Below are positions 1 through 8,931 of a stretch of DNA of 36,309 bases, in pieces. Every line of letters begins with the position of its first letter. Position 1 is the stretch's first letter. The translations under genes were made by a program, and so were the position numbers. The stretch is from Arenicellales bacterium. GTDB lineage: Bacteria > Pseudomonadota > Gammaproteobacteria > Arenicellales > JAANXG01. The stretch is from the NCBI GenBank assembly GCA_030066885.1, contig JASJAT010000039.1:1-36309 (forward strand), in the 5' to 3' direction. A model generated the notes under the pieces. It was not told the origin of the DNA and did no database searches. It saw only the letters and a list, made by a program, of their open reading frames with translations.

Positions 1-99
1 CCTGTAGCGGTACCACAAACTTGGTAGTGCAATTGACAACTCGACCCAAACACATGACACTTAAATGAGGTGTTTCTGAGCAAGAATGAGGATAGGTGA

Positions 100-2310
100 G
101 TGTCAGGAGTTGGTATAAGGCGAATCGGATTCACAATCGCTGCCGTTACCGCGTGGTTGAACCCGAGTATTGCCTGGGGTGATTCACAGAATGAGGTATT
201 CAAGCGTCTGACGGACGCCGTAAAGGAATATAGCGCCACAGCTAAAGAGCAGCAAAAGATTGATCAATTCCATATCCAGTTTGCCCTGCGCAGGGCAGTG
301 ACGGCGGAACGTCCAGGCATCCCCTATCGATGGAACAATCTTCACACCAACCACAAAGGGGAAATCGTTCTGCTGGACTTCATCGGTCCCAGAGGTAATG
401 GGCGTGTCTGTGTTGATTTTAAGCACACCTATTATTTAGGCGGAGCATCGCCGATTGAGGATGAAGGGACTATCTGCCAGGATAGCGAAGGAGTGTGGGA
501 TGACATGATCGTTCGGGCTGTGTACGAGGGTAAAGGCGCCACGAACCAAGTTGCGGCAGCACCACGATACAGCACACAGGTTGTTCGCGATGTGCAAACC
601 CTTTTGGTTCGACTTAATTATGATCCGGGTCCGGTAGATGGTCTCTTTGGCCAAAGAACAAGGCGTGCAATCGAGTACTACCAACGCGATGAAGGCTTGT
701 CGATAACCGGGGAACTATCGGAGAAACTTGTAGCGAGTTTAAACCGGTCGGTAGCGGTTTTAGACGGATTGCCGTCAACGGCAGAAACCATAGCCGTTGG
801 CGATGAGTCAACGGAAACCCCATCCTCAACACGCCCCGGTAGCCCGGGGGGACTCACAGTTGAAGAAGATCTAGGGCCCACAACACCGCCGGATATGGAA
901 AACAATTTAGATTCTGCATCTAAGGCGACCGTGCCTCCTGATCGAGCACCTCAACCCACCGGTTTAGGCTCTTCTCTCACAGGTGGGAACTCACCACGTG
1001 AGCCGGGTAAAGAGGACTTCAAAGCCGCATCTGTAGATCCCAATTTAGGGGTGATGAACACGAAAGACAGCTCATCCGCGGCTTCGAATCCCGAAGATAC
1101 TGAAGTCGCAGCAAACAACGAGCAGTCTCTTCTCCTCACCATCGAGGATGTCGATAGTCTGACTGCACAGGCCCCGACCACAACGGAAACGAAAGATCAG
1201 ACAGCATTACACGAGTCAACTGACACGCCCAGTGCGCATGCGGCTCAAGTTAATGAGGGGCAAGACGCTGTTGATCAGGCTCAAAGCAGTGAAAGGGCGA
1301 GTATACAGAACAAAGATAAAACCCCTGCAAGCAAAGATGTCGAAGAATCAAACAGCGTAGGGATCGCTGTAGCGTCATACGATTCCAATTGGTTTATGGT
1401 GCTCATAGGCTTGGTGTTCTGCGGCGTGGCTGGCCTCATCGCTGCCCGATATCTATCTTCAGCGGGAGACAGATCGACCCTGCGCCAAGCTGAAACGGAC
1501 CGGATGGAAGCGGAATTAGATAATAAGATTGCGATCGTTGTTGGACAGGCTGACAAAGGTTTGGACAAAGTACCCAAGTTGGACCGGGACGCCGCCGCTG
1601 GGATTCACAGACCTTCGTCCGAAGGTGTCCGGATGCCATCTGGCTCGAAAGAAGCGGTAGAGATAGAGCGCCAAAATGAACAAAGTGTACCCGTTGCTGG
1701 TGCACAAGAATTAAGTTCACGTCCAGCAGATATTCAAAGGACAGACATCAGCGCGTCAGCGGTGGGAAAAGTGCCACCGACCCAGGTATCGCCAGAGGTC
1801 CTGTCAGTAGCGGAAGACCCACTGCAACATCATGTAGATGAAAACAGCACGCAAGATCTCGTTGTTGAATCCGATAGACACTTCGCAAAAACAAAGTCAC
1901 ATGATGAAGTGACCCGCGAAACCACACCGGACGAAACCCCATATAAAGAGATGAGTCGGGGAACGATGGAAGGTTCGGAGGACATGCCTGGTCAACAATC
2001 GAATGATGAAGATTCTGAAGCGGACTCTCCGGACACTATCTTGCAAGCCGTTACAGAATTCGACGAACTGATCAAGGAAACGGAACTTGTCCTTGCCATG
2101 GATCTAGAACCGGATTCCCGGGACCACATAACCAAAGCGATTGAACAAGCGACAAAACTGATTAAAAAAGCCTTTGAGAAAGATCCCGTCGAGGGTAATT
2201 CACACAAATACACTAAAAAGGCTATAAGAAAAGCTACGAAACTGATTGAACAGGCGCTCGAGGAACATTTAGCAGTCGAGATTTCACAGCTGCGGGTGAA
2301 GAACGAGTGA
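100..2310 (+). CDS. Membrane-anchored peptidoglycan-binding protein with acidic C-terminal tail
   Basis: A 736-residue protein of unknown role. The GTG start gives a signal-like N-terminus (about residues 1-28, ending near SIAWGD). Residues about 40-150 resemble the C-terminal part of 17-kDa/RT0821-type surface antigens (a W-N segment, a G-R-V-C-V-D-F segment, then ICQDSEGVW). Residues about 160-212 are a good peptidoglycan-binding type 1 domain (VQTLLVRLNYDPGPVDGLFG and following). A long Ser/Thr/Glu-rich low-complexity linker follows, then one membrane helix at about 430-450 (NWFMVLIGLVFCGVAGLIAA). The remaining 285 residues are acidic and disordered-looking and end in a twofold helical repeat (about 674-694 and 703-725, both with KAI..ATKLI). 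Inferred topology is N-terminal periplasmic, C-terminal cytoplasmic. It stands alone; the next gene converges on it. Domain calls are fairly sure; the function is not known. Confidence 0.75.
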   Translation: MSGVGIRRIGFTIAAVTAWLNPSIAWGDSQNEVFKRLTDAVKEYSATAKEQQKIDQFHIQFALRRAVTAERPGIPYRWNNLHTNHKGEIVLLDFIGPRGNGRVCVDFKHTYYLGGASPIEDEGTICQDSEGVWDDMIVRAVYEGKGATNQVAAAPRYSTQVVRDVQTLLVRLNYDPGPVDGLFGQRTRRAIEYYQRDEGLSITGELSEKLVASLNRSVAVLDGLPSTAETIAVGDESTETPSSTRPGSPGGLTVEEDLGPTTPPDMENNLDSASKATVPPDRAPQPTGLGSSLTGGNSPREPGKEDFKAASVDPNLGVMNTKDSSSAASNPEDTEVAANNEQSLLLTIEDVDSLTAQAPTTTETKDQTALHESTDTPSAHAAQVNEGQDAVDQAQSSERASIQNKDKTPASKDVEESNSVGIAVASYDSNWFMVLIGLVFCGVAGLIAARYLSSAGDRSTLRQAETDRMEAELDNKIAIVVGQADKGLDKVPKLDRDAAAGIHRPSSEGVRMPSGSKEAVEIERQNEQSVPVAGAQELSSRPADIQRTDISASAVGKVPPTQVSPEVLSVAEDPLQHHVDENSTQDLVVESDRHFAKTKSHDEVTRETTPDETPYKEMSRGTMEGSEDMPGQQSNDEDSEADSPDTILQAVTEFDELIKETELVLAMDLEPDSRDHITKAIEQATKLIKKAFEKDPVEGNSHKYTKKAIRKATKLIEQALEEHLAVEISQLRVKNE

Positions 2311-2383
2311 CCATGACCTATGGATTGCAAAGGTTCCCTTAACTTTCGCACCTATGGGCAACATACAGACTAGTTTTGAATTT

Positions 2384-3481
2384 TTACAGCCGGTAGGTTT
2401 TGATTACATCAGGATCGGGTTCCGCCCCCAGGCCAGGTTCACACGGCACACGAAAGCGCCCATCTGTTGGATGAATGAAGTTGCCATATAGACTCGCTTC
2501 ATGATCAACGAATAACCTCTCGACGAAGCCGGAATCGGGTATTGCCGCCATCAACTGTAACGTCGCCAGCCAACCCGGTCCAAAGTAGGGCGAATGGGGC
2601 ATCAACTTCAATCCATGCATTCTGGTCAATTCAGCAACGCGTTGAAACTCCGTTACACCGCCGACTTTGGTCACGCTCGGTTGAACGTAGGTTACCGCAT
2701 TGCAGGACAGCATTTGCTGAAACTGATATTGGGTGCACAGGTTTTCACCCGCAGCCAATGGGATACCCACATCTTTCTGTAAGGCAGCCAGGGCGTCGAA
2801 GTCCTCCGGCGGAAAAATCGGTTCCTCCAACCACAAAAGGTCATAGGATTTAAAGCGTAAGGCCATATCGTGTGCTTGAGCAGGTGTCCATGGGCAATTG
2901 GTATCGACGGTCAGCGCTACGGTATTTCCGATTTGGTCGCGTGCCGCTTTCACCTCAGGCTCATTGATCTCATGCAATTTGATAACTTTGTAACCTTGGT
3001 CCAGCGAGGCTTGGCATTTGGCAGCTACAAGCTCGACATCACCGTAGCGATACAGGCTTGAATACCCCTCGATGGACGTTTGTGGTGCGGCGTCTTCGTT
3101 GATGAACTTGCATAACGGATTACCTGAAGCCTTTGCCGCAAGATCCCATAAGGCGATATCCAAGCCCGAGAAGGCGAACATGGTAATACCATAGCGACCG
3201 AACAAATGAAGGGTTTGCTGTAACTTCCGCATAAAATAGGGTATTTCATCTATCTCGCTACCAACCACCAGTGGCACTACCATATCCTCTAAAGCTGATA
3301 CCACGGCACTCTGACAGCTATAACTGAAGGCTTCTCCCCAGCCGACCAAACCATTTTCGGTTTCCACTTTAACTAAGACAATTTCCTGCGCCTCCCACGG
3401 CTTACCGCCGGACTTGGGTACTACTGGCCCGATCGAAAAGGGTATCCGCAACGGAATGACACTGATCGCCGCGATCTTCAT
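2384..3481 (-). CDS. Mandelate racemase/muconate lactonizing enzyme family protein (enolase superfamily)
   Basis: A 365-residue enolase-superfamily enzyme, normal length for the family. Metal ligands fit D193 (LTVDTN), E219 or E220 (WLEEP) and E246 (AGEN). The second-strand motif reads IKLH, giving K168 and H170 instead of the common Lys-x-Lys. H296 (MPHSP) fits the catalytic His. The position of its usual Asp partner (QPD in relatives, D270 in mandelate racemase) is S269 in QPSVTKVGG. The family abstracts an alpha proton from carboxylate substrates, giving racemases, cycloisomerases or sugar-acid dehydratases; the substrate here cannot be told. A possible ribosome binding site (AGAGG) lies about 13 bases before ATG. 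It is divergent from the MFS transporter at 3915, separated by 433 bases, so co-function in sugar-acid or aromatic use is possible but unproven. Confidence 0.9.
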   Translation of the reverse strand: MKIAAISVIPLRIPFSIGPVVPKSGGKPWEAQEIVLVKVETENGLVGWGEAFSYSCQSAVVSALEDMVVPLVVGSEIDEIPYFMRKLQQTLHLFGRYGITMFAFSGLDIALWDLAAKASGNPLCKFINEDAAPQTSIEGYSSLYRYGDVELVAAKCQASLDQGYKVIKLHEINEPEVKAARDQIGNTVALTVDTNCPWTPAQAHDMALRFKSYDLLWLEEPIFPPEDFDALAALQKDVGIPLAAGENLCTQYQFQQMLSCNAVTYVQPSVTKVGGVTEFQRVAELTRMHGLKLMPHSPYFGPGWLATLQLMAAIPDSGFVERLFVDHEASLYGNFIHPTDGRFRVPCEPGLGAEPDPDVIKTYRL

Positions 3482-3672
3482 TCTGTGTAAACCTCTAATA
3501 TTATTTTTTTAAGACATTTGAACAATTGAATTGAGTCGACTGTTCTCGTACTGACACTCTTTCATGGATAACGGAATCCTGCGGTAATGTATTATCTTGT
3601 AGGAGTGATTAAAACCGCTAACCTGGTTTAGCTGTGTAAGGAAACAATGTGGCCGTGGTATCCAGAAAAATT

Positions 3673-3699
3673 ATCGCGGTGAGGGCGCCGCTCCTACCA
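3673..3699. repeat. REP-like palindromic repeat
   Basis: The segment pairs GCGG with CCGC around a short loop and continues into CTCCTACCA. Two relatives occur at 12387-12415 and 12498-12525, sharing ATCG(C/T)GGCGATG...CGCTCC. This is the pattern of dispersed extragenic palindromes in gammaproteobacteria; no associated transposase is in the window. Confidence 0.55.
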
Positions 3700-3802
3700 G
3701 GCAGGTTTTGTGGCTAAGCGAGAGATTAGTGGGCAAAGCACACGTTTTGTCCTGAGGATGATAACTACATCGCAGGGCAGAGGGGTTGCTTCAGGTTTTC
3801 AC

Positions 3803-3834
3803 AGTTCACTTTTTACTTTCAACTTTGTACTTTG
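3803..3834. repeat. Dispersed A/T-rich repeat (ACTTT heptamer type)
   Basis: The stretch contains CACTTTTTACTTTCAACTTT followed by GTACTTT. Near-identical text occurs inverted at about 32659-32690 and related text at about 19121-19145. All copies are intergenic. Confidence 0.55.
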
Positions 3835-3914
3835 GCTCGTTTGTAATGGCGCTTATTTTAGACCGGCAATAGCCGGGAATATAACCAACGATAATATCTA
3901 AAGGACTCTCTTCA

Positions 3915-5072
3915 TTGACGAAAGACAAAGGTATCCGCTTACGCGGAATAATCGCCTGTATTGCCGCAACGTCAACCATGACGGTAACTTTGGGTCTGAC
4001 CTGGCCGTTGCTCGCGATCGTGTTGGAACGCCAGGGTGTGCCCGTCTGGTTAAATGGACTGAGTGCGTCGACACAAATGTTGGCGATTCTAGCAGTTGCT
4101 CCGCTTGGGCCGCGTTTAATCGGCTGGCTCGGTACAGTGCGAGTAATGGCGCTCGGTATCGTCGGTATGGCGGCAGCGCTTCTGTTACTACCGGTTTTTC
4201 CGAACGTTTGGGCGTGGTTTCCTATTCGGTTTTTACTGGGACTTGCGGCTGAACTTGTGTTTACCGGAGGCGATATTTGGATTAACCAACTTGCGCGAGA
4301 CTCGACCCGCGGTCGTTTGATTGGCATCTATGGCACTTTTCTACATGCTGGTTTTGGCGTCGGTCCCGCTACCATCGCTATCGTGGGCAGTGATAATTGG
4401 ACCGCCCTCTATTTGGGTGTAATCGTAGTGGCACTTGGGCTTATACCATTGGTTTGGTCCAAAGGTGCCGCACCACCGGTGGAGGGCAAACTTCGTGCCA
4501 GAATATTCCACTTTTTACGCATTGCACCAACGCTTATGATTGCGGCTTTAATATTTGGATTGATAGATAGCACCGTCCTGGCCTTACTGCCAGTTTACGG
4601 AGTACAGAAGGGATTAGGTGCAGAGGAAGCCGCTTTGCTCTTAACCATGTTTGTGTTTGGCAGTGTGTCCGGTCAGATACCCATTGGCTGGCTTGCGGAT
4701 CATATGGATAAACGTGCGTTGCTTGCATGGTGTGTTCTTGTTGCGATGATAAGTATCGGTGCCTTGCCCTTTGTCATCGGTAATGTTGCTGCAACATGGG
4801 TGACGATGGTGTTCATGGGGCTCACGGCGGGAAGCTTTTACGTGATCGCTATGGCAATGATTGGCGTCCGATTCAAGGGAGCGGACTTGGTAAGCATCAA
4901 TGCGAGTTTCGTTTTCCTATGGGGCCTGGGAGACGTAATAGGACCGTTTATCGGCGGCGCGGCGATCGATACTTTTGGCCCTGACGGAATGCCGGCAGTC
5001 GGTGTATGCGTGTGTACACTTTTCCTGGCTCTCGTGTTGTTCCGACGCCGACAAGACGCTATCTCCAACTAG
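3915..5072 (+). CDS. MFS transporter (YcaD-like)
   Basis: A 385-residue major facilitator superfamily permease with about twelve hydrophobic segments in two halves. The loop after helix 2 and the segment GGDIWINQLARDSTRGRLIG followed by YGTFLHAGFGVGPA are typical of the YcaD-like branch of small-solute exporters or importers. The start is TTG at 3915, supported by AAGGA at 3901-3905 nine bases upstream; no ATG in frame lies near. The substrate is unknown. The gene diverges from an enolase-superfamily enzyme, so it may carry that enzyme's substrate, which is only a guess. It ends 18 bases from the converging gene at 5091. Confidence 0.88.
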   Translation: MTKDKGIRLRGIIACIAATSTMTVTLGLTWPLLAIVLERQGVPVWLNGLSASTQMLAILAVAPLGPRLIGWLGTVRVMALGIVGMAAALLLLPVFPNVWAWFPIRFLLGLAAELVFTGGDIWINQLARDSTRGRLIGIYGTFLHAGFGVGPATIAIVGSDNWTALYLGVIVVALGLIPLVWSKGAAPPVEGKLRARIFHFLRIAPTLMIAALIFGLIDSTVLALLPVYGVQKGLGAEEAALLLTMFVFGSVSGQIPIGWLADHMDKRALLAWCVLVAMISIGALPFVIGNVAATWVTMVFMGLTAGSFYVIAMAMIGVRFKGADLVSINASFVFLWGLGDVIGPFIGGAAIDTFGPDGMPAVGVCVCTLFLALVLFRRRQDAISN

Positions 5073-5090
5073 TCCTAGTTGCATTATTCG

Positions 5091-6722
5091 TTACCGAAAC
5101 GAGGCTATTGTGTTGCGTACATCGCGTGTCAAAGAGAGCAGACCGATCCCGATAAACGTATAAAAAACAGGGTAGAACATAAAATACAGTCTCGTCGAGC
5201 TGGAATATCCGGTAACCCGTAAAAGGGTAAATATCAAAAACTGCAACAACACTGTGCCGGCTATACCGAAATACACAGCATCCATTATGTTGGTTTGCCG
5301 TGTTTTTGTTATCAAGACGAGTCTTGACAAGACACCGATCACGGCCAGCCAAAAAAGATAGGGAATAAATCCTCGGTAAAATTCCAGCAGTTTCCTAAGA
5401 TACTTGGATTTATTTTTCTTGAGGCGCGTGTAAAAGTCAGGCAGAAGATGTTGTCTATTGTCTTCGATACGAACCGGTGAATTGACCAAGCGGGAGATGA
5501 CCAACAGGTCACGTTCGCTGCCCCAGGAATGAAAATCTTCTATGTTGAGGTCGTGCCCGATTCCTATTATTTTATCGAATACTTTAGTAAAGCTTCTAAA
5601 AAATGCATTCGTATATCCGGGATGCCAAGGGGGAAATACACCGAACAGCGGTTTGCTGCAGGCGAACTTCTTTTCGGCACAGGCTGTTTCTATCTCCTTA
5701 CCTACCTGATCGTAAAACTCGAGTACTGCGGATCCTCCTTTGTCGTAGTAGCCTGCCTTACGAACTGCTGACCTGAAACTCCACGGCAGTTGTAAAGAGT
5801 GGATAGGTTTTCGGACTTCATTGGCCTTCTTGTCTAAATCGAGTTCGCTTCCACTGGGTAAAGCATATAATTTGTCCAGTACATCCGGTTGGGCTGCGTA
5901 GTTGCGATGCCAGTGCTTCGCGTCGATACCAAGTAATCCACCGAAAGCTCGCTTGAACTCAGGGGTTTTTAGTTCAACAACGGCGTGGACGCCGTATTCT
6001 TGATAGTTTTTCCAAGCGATGGCGTAAGTACCCAGAGCCCATATTGCGGCGGGGATCAAAACCACTTGCAGAAGCTTGGTCACGGTCTGTGCGTTACCCA
6101 ATCCCCAGCTCCTCCACGTGGAGTAGGCCATGGCCATCAATAGCCAAATCAGATAAGGCAGTATCCAGGCTCCTTCTTCCCGGTTGTTCCAAAACATTAC
6201 CAGGATGATGCCAAACAGCACCGACAACCCAATGTTCACCTCCCGTCGCTTCATGAAATCCACGGTAACAATGATCGACAGCGCGATCAGAGTGAGTACC
6301 ACGGGTTGGTGCAGCATTTCCCGAAACGCCGAGGCTATGGGTCCATAGTTATAGGAGAAGGGATTAAAAAGTAAGAGTGTGAAAACAAACAGCAGAAACC
6401 AGTTGTTGCTGCTGAATCTTTTGAAAGCAAGCAAGGACAATACGCAACCCGCGATATAAAAAAGGTGATGCGACAACAACAGCGGGATGCCCAAGAAGTT
6501 CATCAGCGCGATCCACATCGGTGTTATCGGTCCCTTCATCAAGGTCTTCTCGGAGTAAGTACCGAGCCAATTCCCTTCCAAAATTGACATCGCCTGATGC
6601 AGAAACAGCGTTACGTCGTGTGGCATACGTGTCAATGCTAGAAATGGCCACCATCCTACGAGTGCAATCTTGACAACGACAAGGATTATCACCAGGAACC
6701 ATAATAGACGGTCTGAAATCAT
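5091..6722 (-). CDS. Polytopic membrane protein, GT-C glycosyltransferase-like
   Basis: A 543-residue integral membrane protein with an N-terminal membrane helix, a first loop containing RMPHDVTLFLHQA and LMKGPITPMW, about eight to ten further membrane spans and a large soluble stretch (about residues 255-440). An acidic residue in the first extracytoplasmic loop followed by many spans is the general layout of GT-C enzymes (ArnT/PMT type), which use polyprenyl-linked sugars. I see no diagnostic motif beyond this, so the glycosyltransferase idea is tentative. It begins 28 bases after the stop of the membrane protein at 6751-8025, on the same strand, so the two are probably one transcript and may work on the same envelope glycan or lipid. 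Confidence 0.7.
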   Translation of the reverse strand: MISDRLLWFLVIILVVVKIALVGWWPFLALTRMPHDVTLFLHQAMSILEGNWLGTYSEKTLMKGPITPMWIALMNFLGIPLLLSHHLFYIAGCVLSLLAFKRFSSNNWFLLFVFTLLLFNPFSYNYGPIASAFREMLHQPVVLTLIALSIIVTVDFMKRREVNIGLSVLFGIILVMFWNNREEGAWILPYLIWLLMAMAYSTWRSWGLGNAQTVTKLLQVVLIPAAIWALGTYAIAWKNYQEYGVHAVVELKTPEFKRAFGGLLGIDAKHWHRNYAAQPDVLDKLYALPSGSELDLDKKANEVRKPIHSLQLPWSFRSAVRKAGYYDKGGSAVLEFYDQVGKEIETACAEKKFACSKPLFGVFPPWHPGYTNAFFRSFTKVFDKIIGIGHDLNIEDFHSWGSERDLLVISRLVNSPVRIEDNRQHLLPDFYTRLKKNKSKYLRKLLEFYRGFIPYLFWLAVIGVLSRLVLITKTRQTNIMDAVYFGIAGTVLLQFLIFTLLRVTGYSSSTRLYFMFYPVFYTFIGIGLLSLTRDVRNTIASFR

Positions 6723-6750
6723 ACCGATGGGGGAGTAAGGCAGCCTTTGT

Positions 6751-8025
6751 TCAACGCCGGCCGGTAGTTTGTCGGCAGGGGGTCAGGAACAGACATGCTG
6801 TTAAGTAACTAACTATTCCAGATGCTGCAAACGGAACGCCTCTATCTGTAAAAAAAAGTTCCATGAGGGGAACGGACAGTAAAAGGGGCACATAAACAAA
6901 ACGCCTGCCGGAAAGTAGCCCCAGCCAAAACGCCATACCGATTACCGAAGCGAGAACACTGAAATAGATAACGAGCAGATTAAAATAAAAAGGTTTACGG
7001 ATCCCTGGTATAGCGTCCGCTATTACATGGCCGTAATTGTGCAGAAATCCGATAGAGCAGAGTATAAAAAAAACAGATAACACTAACCAGACACTCGACA
7101 GCCGGGTTTTATCTATGTTTACTGCATCAGGTGCTTTCTTTTGTGAGTGATGTTGCCAGTAGGCGTGAGCAAATAGTAGAAAAAACACTGCGGAGGGGTA
7201 CCATCCGGCAGGGTTCCCTCTGACAGTGAGTTCTCGAGCATCGGGGAGGAAAAAGAACGCAATCACACAATGTATAACCAAACCAACTAACAATATCGTT
7301 CGCAGATTTGGAATGTTAGTCGGTTTGGTGAGAACAAAGCCCAAACGGCCACTGAATTGACCCCGGTTCCGCGCCAGTGCCGTTCCTATCAAGATTAACA
7401 TCGCACCCACTATTTCTGTCACTTCTTCGAACCACCTGCTCCAGGCATTTGTAACACCGAATGTCTTGTAAACGAATTTGGGATATTTGGGGTGATGTTC
7501 TAAATATTCCTGTAGAACCACGAAAGCGAACGTTAAGAAGCCGGCAACGATATAAGCCGTTGCCCGACGGCCTCCATCCAGATGAGAGGTCGCCTTCAGT
7601 CCAAAAACAAGGACGGCCAAGCCCACGATCCCGAATGGAGTCAACGCAGTCCAAGGACTGTCAAACCATTGCTCGCTGAGCAGCGAAACCCGTTCATGAA
7701 TCGACCCCACTTCATCATAAGATAAGCCTGCGATGACCAGGGCGAGGCCCCATAGGGCCCAACGCGATGTATGTTGCCGTAAATAGGTAAGCTCATAAAC
7801 CAACATAGCGGCGGCAAACAACAAAATTGCTGTCCACCAAGTCGGATAATTCATTTCGAATATCATCCGAAATGAGCCGCGACGGTGGATCCAGACCTCC
7901 GGCAACTGAGAATAGATTTTTGGGTAGTTATAGAGGATCAAAGGCAAGCTAACCAACACGAATGTTATGGCCCACCACGGTCGAGAGTCGGACCTTGCTA
8001 CCGAGGCTTGGTTTTCGATATCCAT
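6751..8025 (-). CDS. Polytopic membrane protein with Asp/Glu/His cluster
   Basis: A 424-residue protein with about ten predicted membrane spans; no named family recognised. Charged residues that are unusual near membrane segments recur in three places: D104-E105 with H110-E111 (SYDEVGSIHE), E173 with E176-H177-H178 (LQEYLEHH), and E200-E201 with E204 (WFEEVTE). The spacing recalls carboxylate/histidine metal sites such as diiron centres, though no known fold is claimed. The gene is the first of a two-gene minus-strand unit with the GT-C-like gene at 5091-6722. The start ATG at 8025 gives a cytoplasmic N-terminus of about 18 residues before the first span (WAITFVLVSLPLILY). Unknown function; membrane nature is certain. 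Confidence 0.75.
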   Translation of the reverse strand: MDIENQASVARSDSRPWWAITFVLVSLPLILYNYPKIYSQLPEVWIHRRGSFRMIFEMNYPTWWTAILLFAAAMLVYELTYLRQHTSRWALWGLALVIAGLSYDEVGSIHERVSLLSEQWFDSPWTALTPFGIVGLAVLVFGLKATSHLDGGRRATAYIVAGFLTFAFVVLQEYLEHHPKYPKFVYKTFGVTNAWSRWFEEVTEIVGAMLILIGTALARNRGQFSGRLGFVLTKPTNIPNLRTILLVGLVIHCVIAFFFLPDARELTVRGNPAGWYPSAVFFLLFAHAYWQHHSQKKAPDAVNIDKTRLSSVWLVLSVFFILCSIGFLHNYGHVIADAIPGIRKPFYFNLLVIYFSVLASVIGMAFWLGLLSGRRFVYVPLLLSVPLMELFFTDRGVPFAASGIVSYLTACLFLTPCRQTTGRR

Positions 8026-8136
8026 TGACGGTACATAAGGTATTTACTAAACAAGTCGGTTAAAACATGCCTGGTTAGATCGCACAGCCACAATACGATG
8101 TTCTAGATCCGTTTCGAGGTTTGAACATATTTCTTA

Positions 8137-8919
8137 TTAGGCTGGAAAAGCCAATTCCGGCGAATGCTCCAGCGCGCACTCTAGGGAGTGTGCTAGCCGA
8201 TGCGCCCAGCGATATTGATCTTCCCCGGTTTCTATTAGATCGTGACGCAGTTCAAACAATAAATGTGGGATGCCTCGCTTTTCTCCATGGACGGGGATAG
8301 TGTAATCGGTAAAGTCGTCAACAGAATAAGGATTGTTGTCCCCCACGCAAAGCAGTTCGTCCTGTGTTAGCAGGTCATAAAACAGTTTTGCCAGTCGTGC
8401 GTCTCTATTGTAGAGAAGGCCGATATCCCATGGCCTGGATTCGCCGTGATACACAGGTGTAAAGCTATGAATAGCAAGAAGTATGGTCGGTTGTTGCCGC
8501 GCTAAGCGTTGGTCAATGATTGCGGCGATTGCGTCATGGTAAGGATCGAAAATTTCTTTTCTGCGGGCTTCGATTGCTTCCTCAGAGAGATCATGATTAC
8601 CAGGAACCAGTGTGTTTTCACTTACTTTTACTATCGAACTTTCAGCATCGGGCGGCCGATTGCAGTCGATTACCAACCGTGAATACACCTGTTGAACCAA
8701 CGTAGCATCGAAACGACGAGCAAACTCTTCCGCTAACCCTTGGGCTCCTACATCCCACGCTATATGTCGTAGAAGATCCTCTTTCTGTACTCCCAATGAG
8801 CCCAGTCTGCGAGGTATTCTGTTCCCGGCATGGTCGCAGACGAACAAGTAAGGAGATGTGCTTCCTGAACGATCGATGACAACTGCAGGGGGTTCTTCTC
8901 GTTCCAATAGTTTGAACAC
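8137..8919 (-). CDS. N-formylglutamate amidohydrolase family protein
   Basis: A 260-residue member of the N-formylglutamate amidohydrolase (HutG-like) family, zinc-dependent hydrolases that release formate from N-formyl amino acids. Visible family motifs are VCDHAGNRIP (DHAGN at 29-33), RHIAWDVGA (51-59), SRLVIDCNR (80-88) and IHSFTPVY (150-157). Length is normal. It starts 12 bases after the EamA-type transporter gene and is probably the last gene of a three-gene minus-strand unit with that transporter and the PLP decarboxylase. No histidine-utilisation genes are nearby, so a role outside histidine breakdown, on another N-acyl amino acid, is likely but unproven. Confidence 0.9.
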   Translation of the reverse strand: MFKLLEREEPPAVVIDRSGSTSPYLFVCDHAGNRIPRRLGSLGVQKEDLLRHIAWDVGAQGLAEEFARRFDATLVQQVYSRLVIDCNRPPDAESSIVKVSENTLVPGNHDLSEEAIEARRKEIFDPYHDAIAAIIDQRLARQQPTILLAIHSFTPVYHGESRPWDIGLLYNRDARLAKLFYDLLTQDELLCVGDNNPYSVDDFTDYTIPVHGEKRGIPHLLFELRHDLIETGEDQYRWAHRLAHSLECALEHSPELAFPA

Positions 8920-8931
8920 TTTACCGTTTGC

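Larger units (their letters stand above)
3482..3914. other. Divergent intergenic region carrying repeat fragments
   Basis: No convincing gene is seen in these 433 bases between the enolase-superfamily gene and the MFS gene. The stretch holds a REP-like palindrome (about 3673-3699) and an A/T-rich heptamer-type repeat (about 3803-3834), both with relatives elsewhere in the window. The promoters of both divergent genes must lie here, but I could not pick a clear -35/-10 pair. Confidence 0.6.

Noticed and set aside
1992-2351. 119-residue minus-strand ORF
   Set aside because: Antisense to the acidic tail of the first gene; its Ser/Phe/Ala-rich run mirrors the Glu/Lys/Thr codons there.
3806-4327. 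173-residue minus-strand ORF antisense to the MFS gene
   Set aside because: Composition (Pro/Ser/Arg/Ile-rich without domain pattern) is that of a shadow frame; the opposite strand encodes a clear transporter.
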